64,000 nt of DNA, from the NCBI GenBank assembly GCA_020161695.1, contig JAIUOO010000002.1, positions 124,001 to 188,000 of the forward strand. Reading direction: 5' to 3'. Numbering within the stretch: position 1 is the first letter of the stretch; each line of letters begins with the position of its first letter. The notes under the pieces are model-generated. The model was not told the origin of the DNA. It saw nothing but the letters and a program-made list of their open reading frames with translations, and did not search any database. The position numbers were made by a program, and so were the translations under genes. This document shows, in pieces, positions 16,615 through 25,722 of this stretch. The DNA comes from Pseudomonadota bacterium (GTDB taxonomy: Bacteria; Pseudomonadota; Alphaproteobacteria; Rhizobiales; Phreatobacteraceae).

Positions 16615-17511
16615 ATGGAATTGACCGTCGGCCCGCTGCTCTTCCATTGGGCCACCGATGCCTGGAGCGATTTCTACGCCCGCCTTGCCGACGAGGCGCC
16701 GGTCGATCGCGTCGTGATCGGCGAGAGCGTCTGCTCGAAACGCCTGCCGCTCTACGCGGACCGGATCACGGAAGCCGTGGAGCGGCTGGAGCGAGCCGGC
16801 AAGACGGTCGTCCTGACCTCGTTGGCCCTGGTCACCCTACCGCGTGAGCGGCGGGCCGCCGCCGGGCTCTTTGCCCAGACCGGGCATGAGGTCGAGATCG
16901 ACGACCTGACGCTGATGCGGTGGGCCGGCAAGGGAGATGACGCGCACTGTCCCGGCTTCTCCATCGGGCCGCTGGTCAACGTCTACAACGAATCGACGCT
17001 CCGCTTCTTCGCCGCACGGGGCGCGCGCTCCGTCTGCCTGCCGCCGGAACTGCCCTTCGCCTCGGTGGCGAGCCTCGCGGCGGCGGCCCAGCCGCTCGGC
17101 ATCGGCGTCGAGGTTTTCGCCTTCGGCCGCGTGCCGCTCGCCCTCTCGGCGCGCTGCTATCACGCCCGCGTTCACGGGAGGACCAAGGATTCCTGCCAGT
17201 TCGTCTGCGACCGGGATCCAGACGGGATGGTGGTGCGGACGCTCGACGGGCAGGATTTCCTCGCCGTGAATGGCGTGCAGACCCTCTCCTACAATTGCTG
17301 CAACCTGATCGACGACGTCGGCACGCTGCGGCAGGCCGGTGTGACGGCCCTGCGCCTGTCGCCCCACAGCGGCGACTTCGTCTCCGTCTGCCGGGCCTTC
17401 AGGAGCGCGATCGACGGCCAAGGTGACGATCCGGCTGCCCTGTTGCCTGGCCATATCCCGGCAATGCCATACTCGCGTGGCTTCATGTTCGGTGCGACAG
17501 GCGCGGAGTAG
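16615..17511 (+). CDS. ubiV: UbiV, U32-family 4Fe-4S ubiquinone biosynthesis protein
   Basis: 298-residue partner of UbiU. Cysteines C40 (GESVCSKR), C181 (SARCYHAR), C194 and C198 (DSCQFVC) match, in spacing, the E. coli UbiV ligands C39, C180, C193 and C197 as I remember them, so the 4Fe-4S site should be intact. N-terminus LTVGPLLFHWATDAWSDFYA is typical. ATG 16615 has GGAGGA just upstream. It is the last gene of ubiTUV; 282 bp of non-coding DNA follow before the next gene. No known quinone-linked anaerobic reductase lies in the window. Confidence 0.95.
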   Translation: MELTVGPLLFHWATDAWSDFYARLADEAPVDRVVIGESVCSKRLPLYADRITEAVERLERAGKTVVLTSLALVTLPRERRAAAGLFAQTGHEVEIDDLTLMRWAGKGDDAHCPGFSIGPLVNVYNESTLRFFAARGARSVCLPPELPFASVASLAAAAQPLGIGVEVFAFGRVPLALSARCYHARVHGRTKDSCQFVCDRDPDGMVVRTLDGQDFLAVNGVQTLSYNCCNLIDDVGTLRQAGVTALRLSPHSGDFVSVCRAFRSAIDGQGDDPAALLPGHIPAMPYSRGFMFGATGAE

Positions 17512-17793
17512 CTGGGCGACTGGCAGCACATGAACCATACTCTGCCCGACGATGGAGGCATGGCGTAGCGACGACAACGAGCGCTTCGACATGGTCAGCC
17601 GAACGGAGATATGACCCACTTCCATTGGATAAAGCGGAATACAAGACCCGATAGCCCTATTGTGCTGGCTCTCGGGCTTCATTAGGGATTGCTTACAATT
17701 CGCCGTGATGGGCGCCGGGAACCTCTGCTCGAAGCCCTGCCATGGGCGGCGTGGCGAATCCTCTACCCTGACAACAACGGCAATGGAGGGAGC

Positions 17794-18402
17794 ATGCGTG
17801 GGCTTCTGGCAATCAGCCGCCTTATCGATACGGTGAACGCGTTCATCGGTCGGTCGGCGAGTTGGCTCATACTCGTGGCCGTGCTCATCTCGGCGGGTAA
17901 CGCCGTGGTCCGGAAAGTCTTCAATTCCTCCTCCAACGCCTGGCTGGAGGCGCAGTGGTATCTGTTTGGCGCGGTCTTTCTGCTCTGCGCGGCCTGGACG
18001 CTTCTCTCCAACGAGCATATCCGCATCGACGTCGTGAACAGCCTTCTTCCGAGAAGGGCACGGAACTGGATCGAGGTGGTCGGGCACTCGCTCTTCCTCA
18101 TGCCGCTGTGCGTGCTGATCCTGATCGACTCCTGGCCGTTCTTCCTCAGGTCCTATCTTCAGAACGAACAGTCGATGAATGCCGGCGGGCTTACCGTCTG
18201 GCCGGCCAAGGCCCTCGTGGTCATCGGATTTGCCCTTCTGCTCCTCCAGGGCATCAGCGAACTGATCAAGCGCATCGCCATCATGCGCGGCCAGCTGGAT
18301 GATATTCAGGGCGGCGGGCATCATGAAATGGCCGAGGCGGAGGCAGCGCGGCTCCTGGAAGCTGCCAAATCCGAAGGCCTTCTAGACACGGCCAAAAAGT
18401 AA
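17794..18402 (+). CDS. TRAP transporter small permease (DctQ)
   Basis: 202-residue inner-membrane protein with four hydrophobic segments; the DctQ signature region includes NAWLEAQWYLFGAVFLLCAAW and the following NEHIRIDVV. It is the small membrane subunit of a tripartite ATP-independent periplasmic transporter. ATG 17794 has a GGAGGG ribosome site. The C-terminal extension (about 165-202) is charged, ending EGLLDTAKK, a feature of the longer DctQ group. The DctM gene starts 18 bp downstream. No binding-protein gene (DctP) is next to this pair, so the substrate cannot be suggested. Confidence 0.9.
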   Translation: MRGLLAISRLIDTVNAFIGRSASWLILVAVLISAGNAVVRKVFNSSSNAWLEAQWYLFGAVFLLCAAWTLLSNEHIRIDVVNSLLPRRARNWIEVVGHSLFLMPLCVLILIDSWPFFLRSYLQNEQSMNAGGLTVWPAKALVVIGFALLLLQGISELIKRIAIMRGQLDDIQGGGHHEMAEAEAARLLEAAKSEGLLDTAKK

Positions 18403-18420
18403 AGCGTGGGGAGAGAGCTC

Positions 18421-20388
18421 GTGTCCATTCGACTTCTTACGTCAGGCGCCGTGGCCGCCGCGCTTGCCGCGTTTCTCCTGGTTGCCGCGATCGAACCGGC
18501 TCTGGCCGCCGAGGGATCCGGCATCGGCGGGTTCCTCCGCTCGAACCTCGCGCCCGTGATGTTCATCGCGCTGGTCGGCTTCCTGCTGCTTGGATATCCG
18601 GTTGCCTTCGCACTGGCTGCCAACGGCCTCTTCTTCGCCGTCGTCGGCATCGAGCTGGGCCTGTTCCAGCCGAATTTCCTCCAGGCCCTGCCGGAGCGCA
18701 TCTACGGCACGATGAACAACGACACTCTGCTGGCGATTCCCTTCTTCACGTTCATGGGGCTTATCCTCGAACGCTCGGGAATGGCGGAGGATCTCCTCGA
18801 CACGATCGGACAGCTGTTCGGATCGATCCGCGGCGGCCTGGCCTATGCCGTGATCTTCGTCGGCGCGCTCCTAGCGGCAACGACGGGCGTCGTCGCCGCG
18901 AGCGTCATCTCGATGGGACTGATCTCGCTGCCGATCATGCTGCGATACGGCTACGACAGACGCCTCGCCACCGGCGTCATCGCCGCATCCGGCACGCTGG
19001 CGCAGATCATCCCGCCCTCGCTGGTCCTCATCGTCATGGCCGACCAGCTGGGTCGCTCCGTCGGCGACATGTACGAGGGCGCATTCGTTCCCGGGCTGGT
19101 CCTGTCCTGCCTCTATGCCGGCTACGTCTTCCTCGTATCGATCTTTCAGCCGAACTACGCTCCGGGCCTCCCGCGCGAGGCGCTCCTGTACATGCAGGAC
19201 GATGGCAAGCGCGGCACCTGGAAGCTCGGCGTACTGGCGCTCTACTCGGCCGTCGCGGCCTACGTGCTGATGCAGCAGACCACCGTTCGCGGCGGGGCGG
19301 ACTTCGTCATCCTGACGATGTCGGTCACCGTGCTGATCGCGTTCGTTGCGGTCGTCTGCAACTACTATCTGGGCGCCCGGCGCCTGCTCGTCACCATCGC
19401 TGCGACGGCCCTGCTCGGGGTGGCGTACTACTTCCTCCGCCAGTCCGGCCACACCAACCTGTCGCTTCTGGCGGAAGCCATCGCGTTCGGCTTCGCTTAC
19501 GCCATCGTCATCGGGCTCGTCGAGCGCTTCGGCGGCTTCAAACTCATCTCGCCGATCGCCGAGCAGGTGACCTTCGTCATGGTGCCGCCGCTCGGCCTGA
19601 TCTTCCTGGTTCTGGGCACCATCTTCATCGGTGTGGCGACGCCCACCGAGGGCGGCGCGATGGGTGCCGCCGGCGCCATGCTGCTGGCCATCATGAAGCG
19701 GCGACTGACCTTCGATCTGCTGCGGCAGGCGGGTGAGTCCACGGCCAAGCTGTCGGCCTTCGTGCTGTTCATCCTGGTCGGTGCGCGCGTGTTCTCGCTG
19801 ACGTTCTACGGGGTCAACGGCCACATCTGGGTGGAGCATCTCCTGGTGTCGCTGCCGGGCGGCCAGACCGGATTCCTGATCGTCGTCAACGTCATGGTGT
19901 TCCTGCTCGCCTTCTTCCTCGACTTCTTCGAGCTGGCGTTCATCGTCGTGCCGCTGCTGGGGCCGGCGGCGGAAAAGCTCGGGATCGATCTCATCTGGTT
20001 CGGCGTGATCCTCGCCGTGAACATGCAGACGAGCTTCATGCACCCGCCGTTCGGCTTTGCCCTGTTCTTCCTGCGCTCGGTCGCGCCGAAAGATCCCTAT
20101 ACCGACAAGGTAACGGGCAAACGCATGGATCCGGTCACCACCATGCAGATCTACTGGGGCTCCGTGCCCTTCGTGGTCATCCAGTGCATCATGGTCGGCC
20201 TGGTGATCATGTTCCCGCAGATGGTCATGCACTACAAATCCACCGGGCCTCAGATCGACCCAAGCAAGGTGGAGATCCGCATCGACGTGCCCAGCCTGGG
20301 CGGCCTGCCGGGCTTCGACACGCCCGCGGTGCCGGGAGGGCTCCCTGGCCTGGGCGCGCCGCCCATCATTCCGCCGCCGGGCAACTGA
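18421..20388 (+). CDS. TRAP transporter large permease (DctM), long form
   Basis: 655-residue inner-membrane permease, well above the usual 430 or so for DctM. The first half carries the DctM core (LAIPFFTFMGLILERSGMAEDLLD, then TTGVVAASVISMGLISLP and GTLAQIIPPSLVLIV). After about residue 250 there is an extra block of hydrophobic segments to about 385, before the second core half (LGTIFIGVATPTEGGAMGA and HPPFGFALFFLRSVAP). The C-terminal 45 residues are a Pro/Gly-rich tail. The start is uncertain: GTG 18421 has GAGAG upstream, GTG 18406 is also in frame. Long DctM proteins of this layout are known to me from rhizobial QM pairs. Pairs with the DctQ gene before it. Confidence 0.88.
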   Translation: MSIRLLTSGAVAAALAAFLLVAAIEPALAAEGSGIGGFLRSNLAPVMFIALVGFLLLGYPVAFALAANGLFFAVVGIELGLFQPNFLQALPERIYGTMNNDTLLAIPFFTFMGLILERSGMAEDLLDTIGQLFGSIRGGLAYAVIFVGALLAATTGVVAASVISMGLISLPIMLRYGYDRRLATGVIAASGTLAQIIPPSLVLIVMADQLGRSVGDMYEGAFVPGLVLSCLYAGYVFLVSIFQPNYAPGLPREALLYMQDDGKRGTWKLGVLALYSAVAAYVLMQQTTVRGGADFVILTMSVTVLIAFVAVVCNYYLGARRLLVTIAATALLGVAYYFLRQSGHTNLSLLAEAIAFGFAYAIVIGLVERFGGFKLISPIAEQVTFVMVPPLGLIFLVLGTIFIGVATPTEGGAMGAAGAMLLAIMKRRLTFDLLRQAGESTAKLSAFVLFILVGARVFSLTFYGVNGHIWVEHLLVSLPGGQTGFLIVVNVMVFLLAFFLDFFELAFIVVPLLGPAAEKLGIDLIWFGVILAVNMQTSFMHPPFGFALFFLRSVAPKDPYTDKVTGKRMDPVTTMQIYWGSVPFVVIQCIMVGLVIMFPQMVMHYKSTGPQIDPSKVEIRIDVPSLGGLPGFDTPAVPGGLPGLGAPPIIPPPGN

Positions 20389-20441
20389 CCGTGTTTCCCG
20401 CGTAGTCAATCCAGGCGCTCGTGCAATTCTGGGGGCATGGC

Positions 20442-21890
20442 ATGAGGCACGGATCAAGGGTGGCCGCCGCCACCGTCCTGGCAGCGGCGGGCCTTGCCGC
20501 CCTTGTCGAACCCGCCCATGCGGCGGCGGCGCTCGACGGGCGCGCCATGGGGCTCGCCTGGTGCCTGCCGTTTGCCGGCCTGCTCCTGTCCATCGCGACG
20601 GGGCCTGTCTTCTACCCCCATGTCTGGGAGCATCATTACGGCAAGATCGCCGCGCTCTGGGCCGCGCTGGTGATCGTGCCCATGCTCGCGCTGTTCCCGT
20701 TCGAGCAGTCGGCGGGAGCGCTGACCTTCACCATGCTGGGCGAGTACCTGCCCTTCATCATCCTGATCTTCGCGCTCTATGCGATTGCCGGCGGCATCCT
20801 GGTCACCGGCAACATCCACGGCGCGCCGGGAACCAACACAGCGATCCTCGCCATCGGCGCCGTGCTCGCGAGTTTCGTCGGCACCACCGGCGCGTCGATG
20901 ATCATGATCCGGCCGATCATCCGGGCCAACGATGACCGCGTCCACAACGTCCATGTCGTCGTGTTCTTCATCTTCATCGTCTCGAACTGCGGTGGCGCGC
21001 TGACCCCGCTCGGCGACCCGCCGCTGTTCGTCGGCTTCCTGAAGGGCGTCGACTTCTTCTGGACCACGCGGTTCCTGTTCACCGAGACGGCCATCGTCAT
21101 CGGCGCGCTGCTGGCGATCTTCTTCTGCCTCGACACTGTGCTCTATCGGCGGGAGGGCCGCATCAAGCCCGACCCGACGCCGGATTCGCGCGTCGGGGTG
21201 AAGGGTCTCTCCATGCTGCTGCTGATCGCGGTCGTGGTGGCCGCCATCCTCTTGCGCGGCTCGTGGAAGCCCGGTGTGTCGTTCTCGCTCGCCGGCATCG
21301 CCTTCCCGCTTGAGGACATCGTTTCCAACGCGCTGATGCTGGCGGCCGGCCTCGCCTCCCTGAGGCTCGCCAATCCCCTCTGGCGCGCGCAGAACGGCTT
21401 CAACTGGGGGCCGGTGAAGGAGGTCGCCAAGCTGTTCGCGGCCATCTTCGTGTGCATCGTGCCGGTCATCGCCATCCTGGCAGCGGGCCGTGCTGGCGCG
21501 CTGGCCCCGCTGGTCGCGCTGGTCTCCAACGCAGACGGCACGCCGAACAACGCCATGTATTTCTGGCTGACCGGCGCGCTGTCATCCTTCCTCGACAACG
21601 CCCCGACCTATCTCGTCTTCTTCGAGCTTGCCGGCGGCGACGCCAAGACGCTGATGGGACCGCTGTCGCTGACGCTGACGGCGATCTCCACCGGCGCCGT
21701 GTTCATGGGCGCCAACAGCTATATCGGCAACGCCCCGAACTTCATGGTCTATGCCATCGCCAAGGACATGGGGGTCAAAATGCCCTCGTTCTTCGGCTAC
21801 ATGGCCTGGTCGATGGCGATCCTGGTCCCGATCTTCGCGGTGGTGACGCTGCTGTTCTTCACCATCCGGGCCCCGCTCGCGGGGTGGTGA
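20442..21890 (+). CDS. Sodium:proton antiporter, ion transporter superfamily (NhaD-like)
   Basis: 482-residue membrane protein with a dozen or so hydrophobic segments, similar to NhaD-type Na+/H+ antiporters and the wider ArsB/CitT ion-transporter group. Recognisable stretches are [40 protein letters not shown] and the C-terminal [16 protein letters not shown] plus [18 protein letters not shown], the two DNAP/GNAP-type re-entrant motifs. A cleavable-looking leader (residues 1-28, ending EPAHA) precedes the first segment. ATG 20442 has GGGGG upstream and is preferred to GTG 20421. It follows the TRAP pair by 53 bp. Ion and physiological role are inferred from family only. Confidence 0.82.
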   Translation: MRHGSRVAAATVLAAAGLAALVEPAHAAAALDGRAMGLAWCLPFAGLLLSIATGPVFYPHVWEHHYGKIAALWAALVIVPMLALFPFEQSAGALTFTMLGEYLPFIILIFALYAIAGGILVTGNIHGAPGTNTAILAIGAVLASFVGTTGASMIMIRPIIRANDDRVHNVHVVVFFIFIVSNCGGALTPLGDPPLFVGFLKGVDFFWTTRFLFTETAIVIGALLAIFFCLDTVLYRREGRIKPDPTPDSRVGVKGLSMLLLIAVVVAAILLRGSWKPGVSFSLAGIAFPLEDIVSNALMLAAGLASLRLANPLWRAQNGFNWGPVKEVAKLFAAIFVCIVPVIAILAAGRAGALAPLVALVSNADGTPNNAMYFWLTGALSSFLDNAPTYLVFFELAGGDAKTLMGPLSLTLTAISTGAVFMGANSYIGNAPNFMVYAIAKDMGVKMPSFFGYMAWSMAILVPIFAVVTLLFFTIRAPLAGW

Positions 21891-22161
21891 GCCAAGGGCG
21901 CTCCCGGCCCCATGCCACCTTGCCGTGGGATCGGGCTGGTCGCTGCGAAAAGTTGCCTTGAGGCCTGGCCCGAGGCCCAGGCCATGCGCCAAGACGGGTC
22001 CGCCCTTTCGCCCGCGTGACCAGCGACGGTGCACAATCACCGCTCGCAACAAAGTGACCTGCCCGCGCTGGCAACCGGGTTGTATTCGAACTTCGCTAAT
22101 TGTGGACTGGTTCCAAACAAGAGGCCGCCTCCAAGGTCCGGTTCAGCGCGGGAGACGGTGC

Positions 22162-22620
22162 GTGGCGAAACTCAACATCAACGGCCAGGTGGTCGAGATC
22201 AGCGCGGCGGACGATACGCCGCTGCTCTGGGCCCTGCGCGAGCAGGCCGGGCTGACCGGCACGAAATATGGCTGCGGCGTCGCCGCCTGCGGGGCCTGCA
22301 CGGTGCATATCGACGGGCAGGCGACGCGCTCCTGCGCCATGCCGATCAGCGCCATCACCGAAGACCAGAAGATCGTCACGATCGAGGGCCTGTCGCCCAA
22401 CGGCATGCACCCGATCCAGGTCGCCTGGCGCGATCTCGACGTGCCGCAATGCGGCTATTGCCAGTCCGGGATGATCATGGCGGCGGCTGCGCTGCTGGCC
22501 GAAAAGCCCAATCCCACGGATGCCGACATCGATGCGGCGATGACCAATATCTGCCGCTGCGGGACCTACAATCGCGTGCGCGCCGGCATCAAGCAGGCCG
22601 CCGGCAGCCGGCAGGGATGA
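22162..22620 (+). CDS. 2Fe-2S subunit of a molybdenum hydroxylase (IorA-like)
   Basis: 152-residue electron-transfer subunit of the xanthine oxidase family, as in isoquinoline 1-oxidoreductase or aldehyde dehydrogenases. It carries two 2Fe-2S clusters: plant-type C38-x4-C43-x2-C46 and C58 ([15 protein letters not shown]), and the helical-domain site C97, C100, C131, C133 ([15 protein letters not shown]). The GTG start at 22162 follows GGGAGA. The molybdopterin subunit begins 11 bp downstream, and there is no separate FAD subunit, which fits the two-subunit IorAB type. Probably folded in the cytosol and co-exported with its Tat-bearing partner. Confidence 0.92.
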   Translation: MAKLNINGQVVEISAADDTPLLWALREQAGLTGTKYGCGVAACGACTVHIDGQATRSCAMPISAITEDQKIVTIEGLSPNGMHPIQVAWRDLDVPQCGYCQSGMIMAAAALLAEKPNPTDADIDAAMTNICRCGTYNRVRAGIKQAAGSRQG

Positions 22621-22631
22621 GGGGAAGCGTC

Positions 22632-24803
22632 ATGACACTCATCGACAACGCCGCCCCCACCCGCCGCAGCGTGCTGAAGGCCGCTGCCGGCCTTGCCGTC
22701 GGCTTCCACCTGCCGGCGAAGGACGTGCTGGCGCAGGCCGCTCCGCCCGCCGCGCCGGAAATCAACGCCTGGGTCGTCATCCGTCCCGACGACACGGTGG
22801 TGCTCCGCATGGCACGCTCCGAGATGGGACAAGGCACCCGCACCGGCCTCTGCCAGATGATCGCAGAGGAGCTGCACTGCGACTGGTCGAAGATCGTGAC
22901 CGAATATGTGACCCCGGGCCAGTCTCTGGCGCGCAACCGCGCCTGGGGCGCCTTCCTCACCGCCGGTAGCCAGGGCATCCGTCAGAGCCAGGATTATGTG
23001 CGGCGCGGCGGCGCGGTGGCGCGCACCATGCTCATTCAGGCCGCCGCCGACGCCTGGGGCGTGCCGGCAGCCCAGTGCACGGCGAAGGACAGCGTCATCA
23101 CCCATGGCGGCTCCGGTCGCTCGGTGCGCTACGGGCAGGTCGCCGCGGCGGCTGCCCGTCTCACTCCGCCACAGGACGTGGCGCTGAAGGAGCCGAAGGA
23201 CTGGACGGTCATCGGCCAGTCGGTGAAGCGACTGGATACGGCCGCCAAGACCACCGGCGCGCTGGTCTACGGCTCCGACCTGAAGATGCCGGGGATGCTG
23301 GTCGCCGTGCCGAAGGAATGCCCGGTCTTCGGTGGTCGCGTCGCGTCCTTCGACGCCGCCAAGGTCGCCTCGATGCCGGGCGTGAAACATGTCCTGAAGG
23401 TGGGCGACACGGCGGTCGCCGTGGTCGCCGAGACGTTCTGGCAGGCGAAGACCGCGCTCGATGCGCTGCCGGTCGAATGGAACTACGGGACGAACCGCGC
23501 CGTGTCGTCGCAAACAATCGACGCGATGCTGACCGAAGGCCTGAACGCGTCGGAGGCCTTTGTCGGCAATGCCAACGGCGATGCGCGCGCCGCCATCGCG
23601 GCCGCACCGCGCAAGGTGGAGGCGGTCTATTCCTACCCCTTCCAGAACCATGCGCCGATGGAGCCGATGAATGCCACGGTGGTCTGGACGGCGACGCGCT
23701 GCGACGTCTGGTGCCCGACGCAGAATGGCGAGGCGGCACTGATCGCGACCGCGGCCGCTGCCGGCCTGCCGCAGACGTCCTGCGACGTGCATCGCGTCGA
23801 TCTCGGCGGCGGCTTCGGCAGGCGCACGACACACGACTGGCTGACGCAGGCAGTGCTGATCGCCAAGCAGGTGCCGGGCGTGCCGATCAAGACCCAGTGG
23901 ACCCGCGAGGAGGACATGGTGCAGGGGCGCTATCACCCCGTCACCAAATGCAAACTGACCGGCGGGCTGGACGCGCAGGGCAACCTCACCGGCCTGCACA
24001 TGCGCATTTCCGGCCAGTCGATCCTCTCCTACGTGTTCCCAACCGCACTGCAGAACGGCCGCGACCCCGTGCAGTTCCAGGGCCTCAATGCCGGCGGCAA
24101 CGACAGCCAGATCGGCTATTCGTTCCCGAACCTGCTGATCGACCATGCGATGCGGAACACGCATGTGCCGCCGCACTTCTGGCGCGGCGTCAATCACAAC
24201 CAGAACGCCATCTACCTCGAGTGCTTCCTCGACGAACTGGCGCATGCGGCCGGGCAGGATCCGCTCGCCTTCCGCCGCAAGCTGATGGGCAACCACCCGA
24301 AGCACCTCGCCGTGCTGAACGCGGTGGCCGAGCGCATCGGCTGGGGCACGCCGCCGCCGGCGGGCGTGTTCCGCGGCATCGCCCAGCAGATGGGCTTCGG
24401 CAGCTATGTGGCGGCGGCAGCCGAGGTTTCGGTCGATGCCGCAGGCAAGCTCAAGATGCATCGCATCGTCGCGGCGACGGACTGCGGCTACGCGGTCAAT
24501 CCGCGCCAGATCGAGATGCAGGTGGAGGGCTCTTTCGTCTATGGCCTCTCGGCGCTGCTCTACGGCGAGTGCACCGTGAAGGACGGCCAGATCGTCGAGA
24601 CCAATTTCGACACCTACAACGTGCTGCGCATGGACGAGATGCCGAAGGTCGAGACCATCGTCATGCCGTCCGGCGGATTCTGGGGTGGCGTCGGCGAGCC
24701 GACCATCATGGTGGCCGCGCCGGCCGTGCTGAACGCCATCTTCGCGGCGACCGGCAAGCGCATCCGCACCGTGCCGCTCAAGGACCAGAACCTGCGCGCG
24801 TGA
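22632..24803 (+). CDS. Tat-exported molybdopterin-binding oxidoreductase subunit (IorB-like)
   Basis: 723-residue catalytic subunit of a xanthine-oxidase-family hydroxylase. The N-terminus has a Tat signal, RR at residues 11-12 in TRRSVLKAAAG followed by a hydrophobic stretch, so the enzyme acts in the periplasm. Molybdopterin-domain landmarks are MARSEMGQGTRTGL, VDLGGGFGRRTTHDWLTQA, HNQNAIYLECFLDELAH and the C-terminal GGVGEPTIMVAAPAV, whose Glu is the expected active-site residue. ATG 22632 has an AGGGGAAG ribosome site. Its stop overlaps the soxX start as TGATG, so it is translationally coupled to SoxX. Substrate unknown; the Sox neighbours suggest a sulfur compound, which is inference. 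Confidence 0.9.
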   Translation: MTLIDNAAPTRRSVLKAAAGLAVGFHLPAKDVLAQAAPPAAPEINAWVVIRPDDTVVLRMARSEMGQGTRTGLCQMIAEELHCDWSKIVTEYVTPGQSLARNRAWGAFLTAGSQGIRQSQDYVRRGGAVARTMLIQAAADAWGVPAAQCTAKDSVITHGGSGRSVRYGQVAAAAARLTPPQDVALKEPKDWTVIGQSVKRLDTAAKTTGALVYGSDLKMPGMLVAVPKECPVFGGRVASFDAAKVASMPGVKHVLKVGDTAVAVVAETFWQAKTALDALPVEWNYGTNRAVSSQTIDAMLTEGLNASEAFVGNANGDARAAIAAAPRKVEAVYSYPFQNHAPMEPMNATVVWTATRCDVWCPTQNGEAALIATAAAAGLPQTSCDVHRVDLGGGFGRRTTHDWLTQAVLIAKQVPGVPIKTQWTREEDMVQGRYHPVTKCKLTGGLDAQGNLTGLHMRISGQSILSYVFPTALQNGRDPVQFQGLNAGGNDSQIGYSFPNLLIDHAMRNTHVPPHFWRGVNHNQNAIYLECFLDELAHAAGQDPLAFRRKLMGNHPKHLAVLNAVAERIGWGTPPPAGVFRGIAQQMGFGSYVAAAAEVSVDAAGKLKMHRIVAATDCGYAVNPRQIEMQVEGSFVYGLSALLYGECTVKDGQIVETNFDTYNVLRMDEMPKVETIVMPSGGFWGGVGEPTIMVAAPAVLNAIFAATGKRIRTVPLKDQNLRA

Positions 24804-25240
24804 TGCGGACGGGCGCAGTGCTGCTTTCCTTCTGCCTTGCGGCACCCGCCGCGGGGCAGGAGGTTGCGCGCTACGCGGTGACCGGCGACGCCGTCGAGGC
24901 GCCGCTCGCAGGCCTCTCGGGCGACGCAGTGCGCGGGGCCCGCATCGTCCGCAACAGGGAGACGGCAAACTGTCTCATCTGCCACACGGTGCCGGACCCC
25001 ACGGAGGCCTTCATGGGCGAGATCGGACCGCCGCTCGCCGGCGTGGGGTCGAGGCTGACGGCCGGCCAGATCAGGTTGCGGCTCATCGATCCGACCAAGG
25101 TGAAGCCGGCCGCAGCCATGCCCGCCTATCATCGCGTTGCAGGCCTCCATCACGTCGAGGCGCGCTACCGGGACCGGCCGGTCCTCTCGGCGCAGGAGAT
25201 CGAGGATGTCGTCGCCTATCTGTCGGGCCTGAAGGAGTGA
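24803..25240 (+). CDS. soxX: Sulfur oxidation c-type cytochrome SoxX
   Basis: 145-residue periplasmic monoheme cytochrome c, the small subunit of SoxAX. It has a signal peptide (about 1-19, ending AAPAAGQ), the heme motif CLICH at 57-61 and a likely axial methionine M106 in AAAMPAYHRV, followed by the SoxX-typical LSAQEIEDVVAYLSGLKE at the end. SoxAX attaches sulfur substrates to the SoxYZ carrier cysteine. ATG 24803 overlaps the stop of the molybdopterin subunit; soxY starts 4 bp after its own stop. Family call is strong; its use as electron acceptor for the molybdenum enzyme is my inference from coupling. Confidence 0.92.
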   Translation: MRTGAVLLSFCLAAPAAGQEVARYAVTGDAVEAPLAGLSGDAVRGARIVRNRETANCLICHTVPDPTEAFMGEIGPPLAGVGSRLTAGQIRLRLIDPTKVKPAAAMPAYHRVAGLHHVEARYRDRPVLSAQEIEDVVAYLSGLKE

Positions 25241-25244
25241 GATC

Positions 25245-25718
25245 ATGACGACGCATCGGGCTCGTCGGGCGATCATGCTGTCCCGGCGCACGGCGATCGC
25301 AGCCGCAGCGGCGCTGCTCCCTTGGCGGGCAGGCGCGCAGGCCGCCTCGGGCGAGACCTTCGCTGCGGCCGAACAGGCGATCCTTGCGGGCCGTGTTCCC
25401 GTGACCGCCGGCATTTCGCTGGACACGCCCCCCCTGTCCGAGAACGGCAATTCCGTCGACCTGACGATCAAGGTCGACAGCCCTATGACCGCGGATGACC
25501 ACGTGTCGTCGATCTATGTGCTGTCGGAGAAGAACCCGTTCCCGCGCGTCGCCGCGTTCCATATCGGTCCGCGGGCCGGACGGGCCGAGGTCGCGACGCG
25601 CATCCGGCTCTCGGAGACCCAGTCGATCGTCGTTCTCGCCGAGACCAGCAAGGGCATCGTCCATCGCGGCACGCGCGAGGTCATCGTCATTCTCGGCGCC
25701 TGCGTGGACGGAGGCTGA
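25245..25718 (+). CDS. soxY: Sulfur carrier protein SoxY with altered C-terminal arm
   Basis: 157-residue SoxY, which with SoxZ carries sulfur intermediates on a C-terminal cysteine. The leader has RR at 14-15 (LSRRTAIAAAAALLPW), suggesting Tat export as for other SoxY proteins. The body matches SoxY: VPVTAGISLDTPPLSENGNSV, YVLSEKNPFPRVAAFHIGP. The last residues read VILGACVDGG, whereas the family usually ends GGCGG, so the cysteine (C153) sits five residues from the end instead of three and one flanking Gly is Ala. ATG 25245 has GGAG upstream. Lies 4 bp behind soxX and 4 bp before soxZ. Confidence 0.9.
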   Translation: MTTHRARRAIMLSRRTAIAAAAALLPWRAGAQAASGETFAAAEQAILAGRVPVTAGISLDTPPLSENGNSVDLTIKVDSPMTADDHVSSIYVLSEKNPFPRVAAFHIGPRAGRAEVATRIRLSETQSIVVLAETSKGIVHRGTREVIVILGACVDGG

Positions 25719-25722
25719 AACC

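Noticed and set aside
18421..20388. Fusion of DctM with another protein
   Set aside because: The extra middle block is all membrane segments without a foreign domain; it fits a long DctM class better than a gene fusion.
18871..20457. 528-codon open frame antisense to the long DctM gene
   Set aside because: Composition is charged and repetitive (Asp/Glu/Arg), the mirror of hydrophobic codons; no homology visible.
22029..22631. Long upstream extension of the molybdopterin-subunit frame
   Set aside because: It overlaps the 2Fe-2S subunit gene in another frame and has an Arg-rich composition typical of shadow frames in GC-rich DNA; the Tat signal starts at 22632.
22566..24968. 800-codon open frame antisense to the molybdopterin subunit
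   Set aside because: High GC at third positions opens the antisense frame; the translation is Arg/His-rich with no domain, while the plus strand has a full enzyme.
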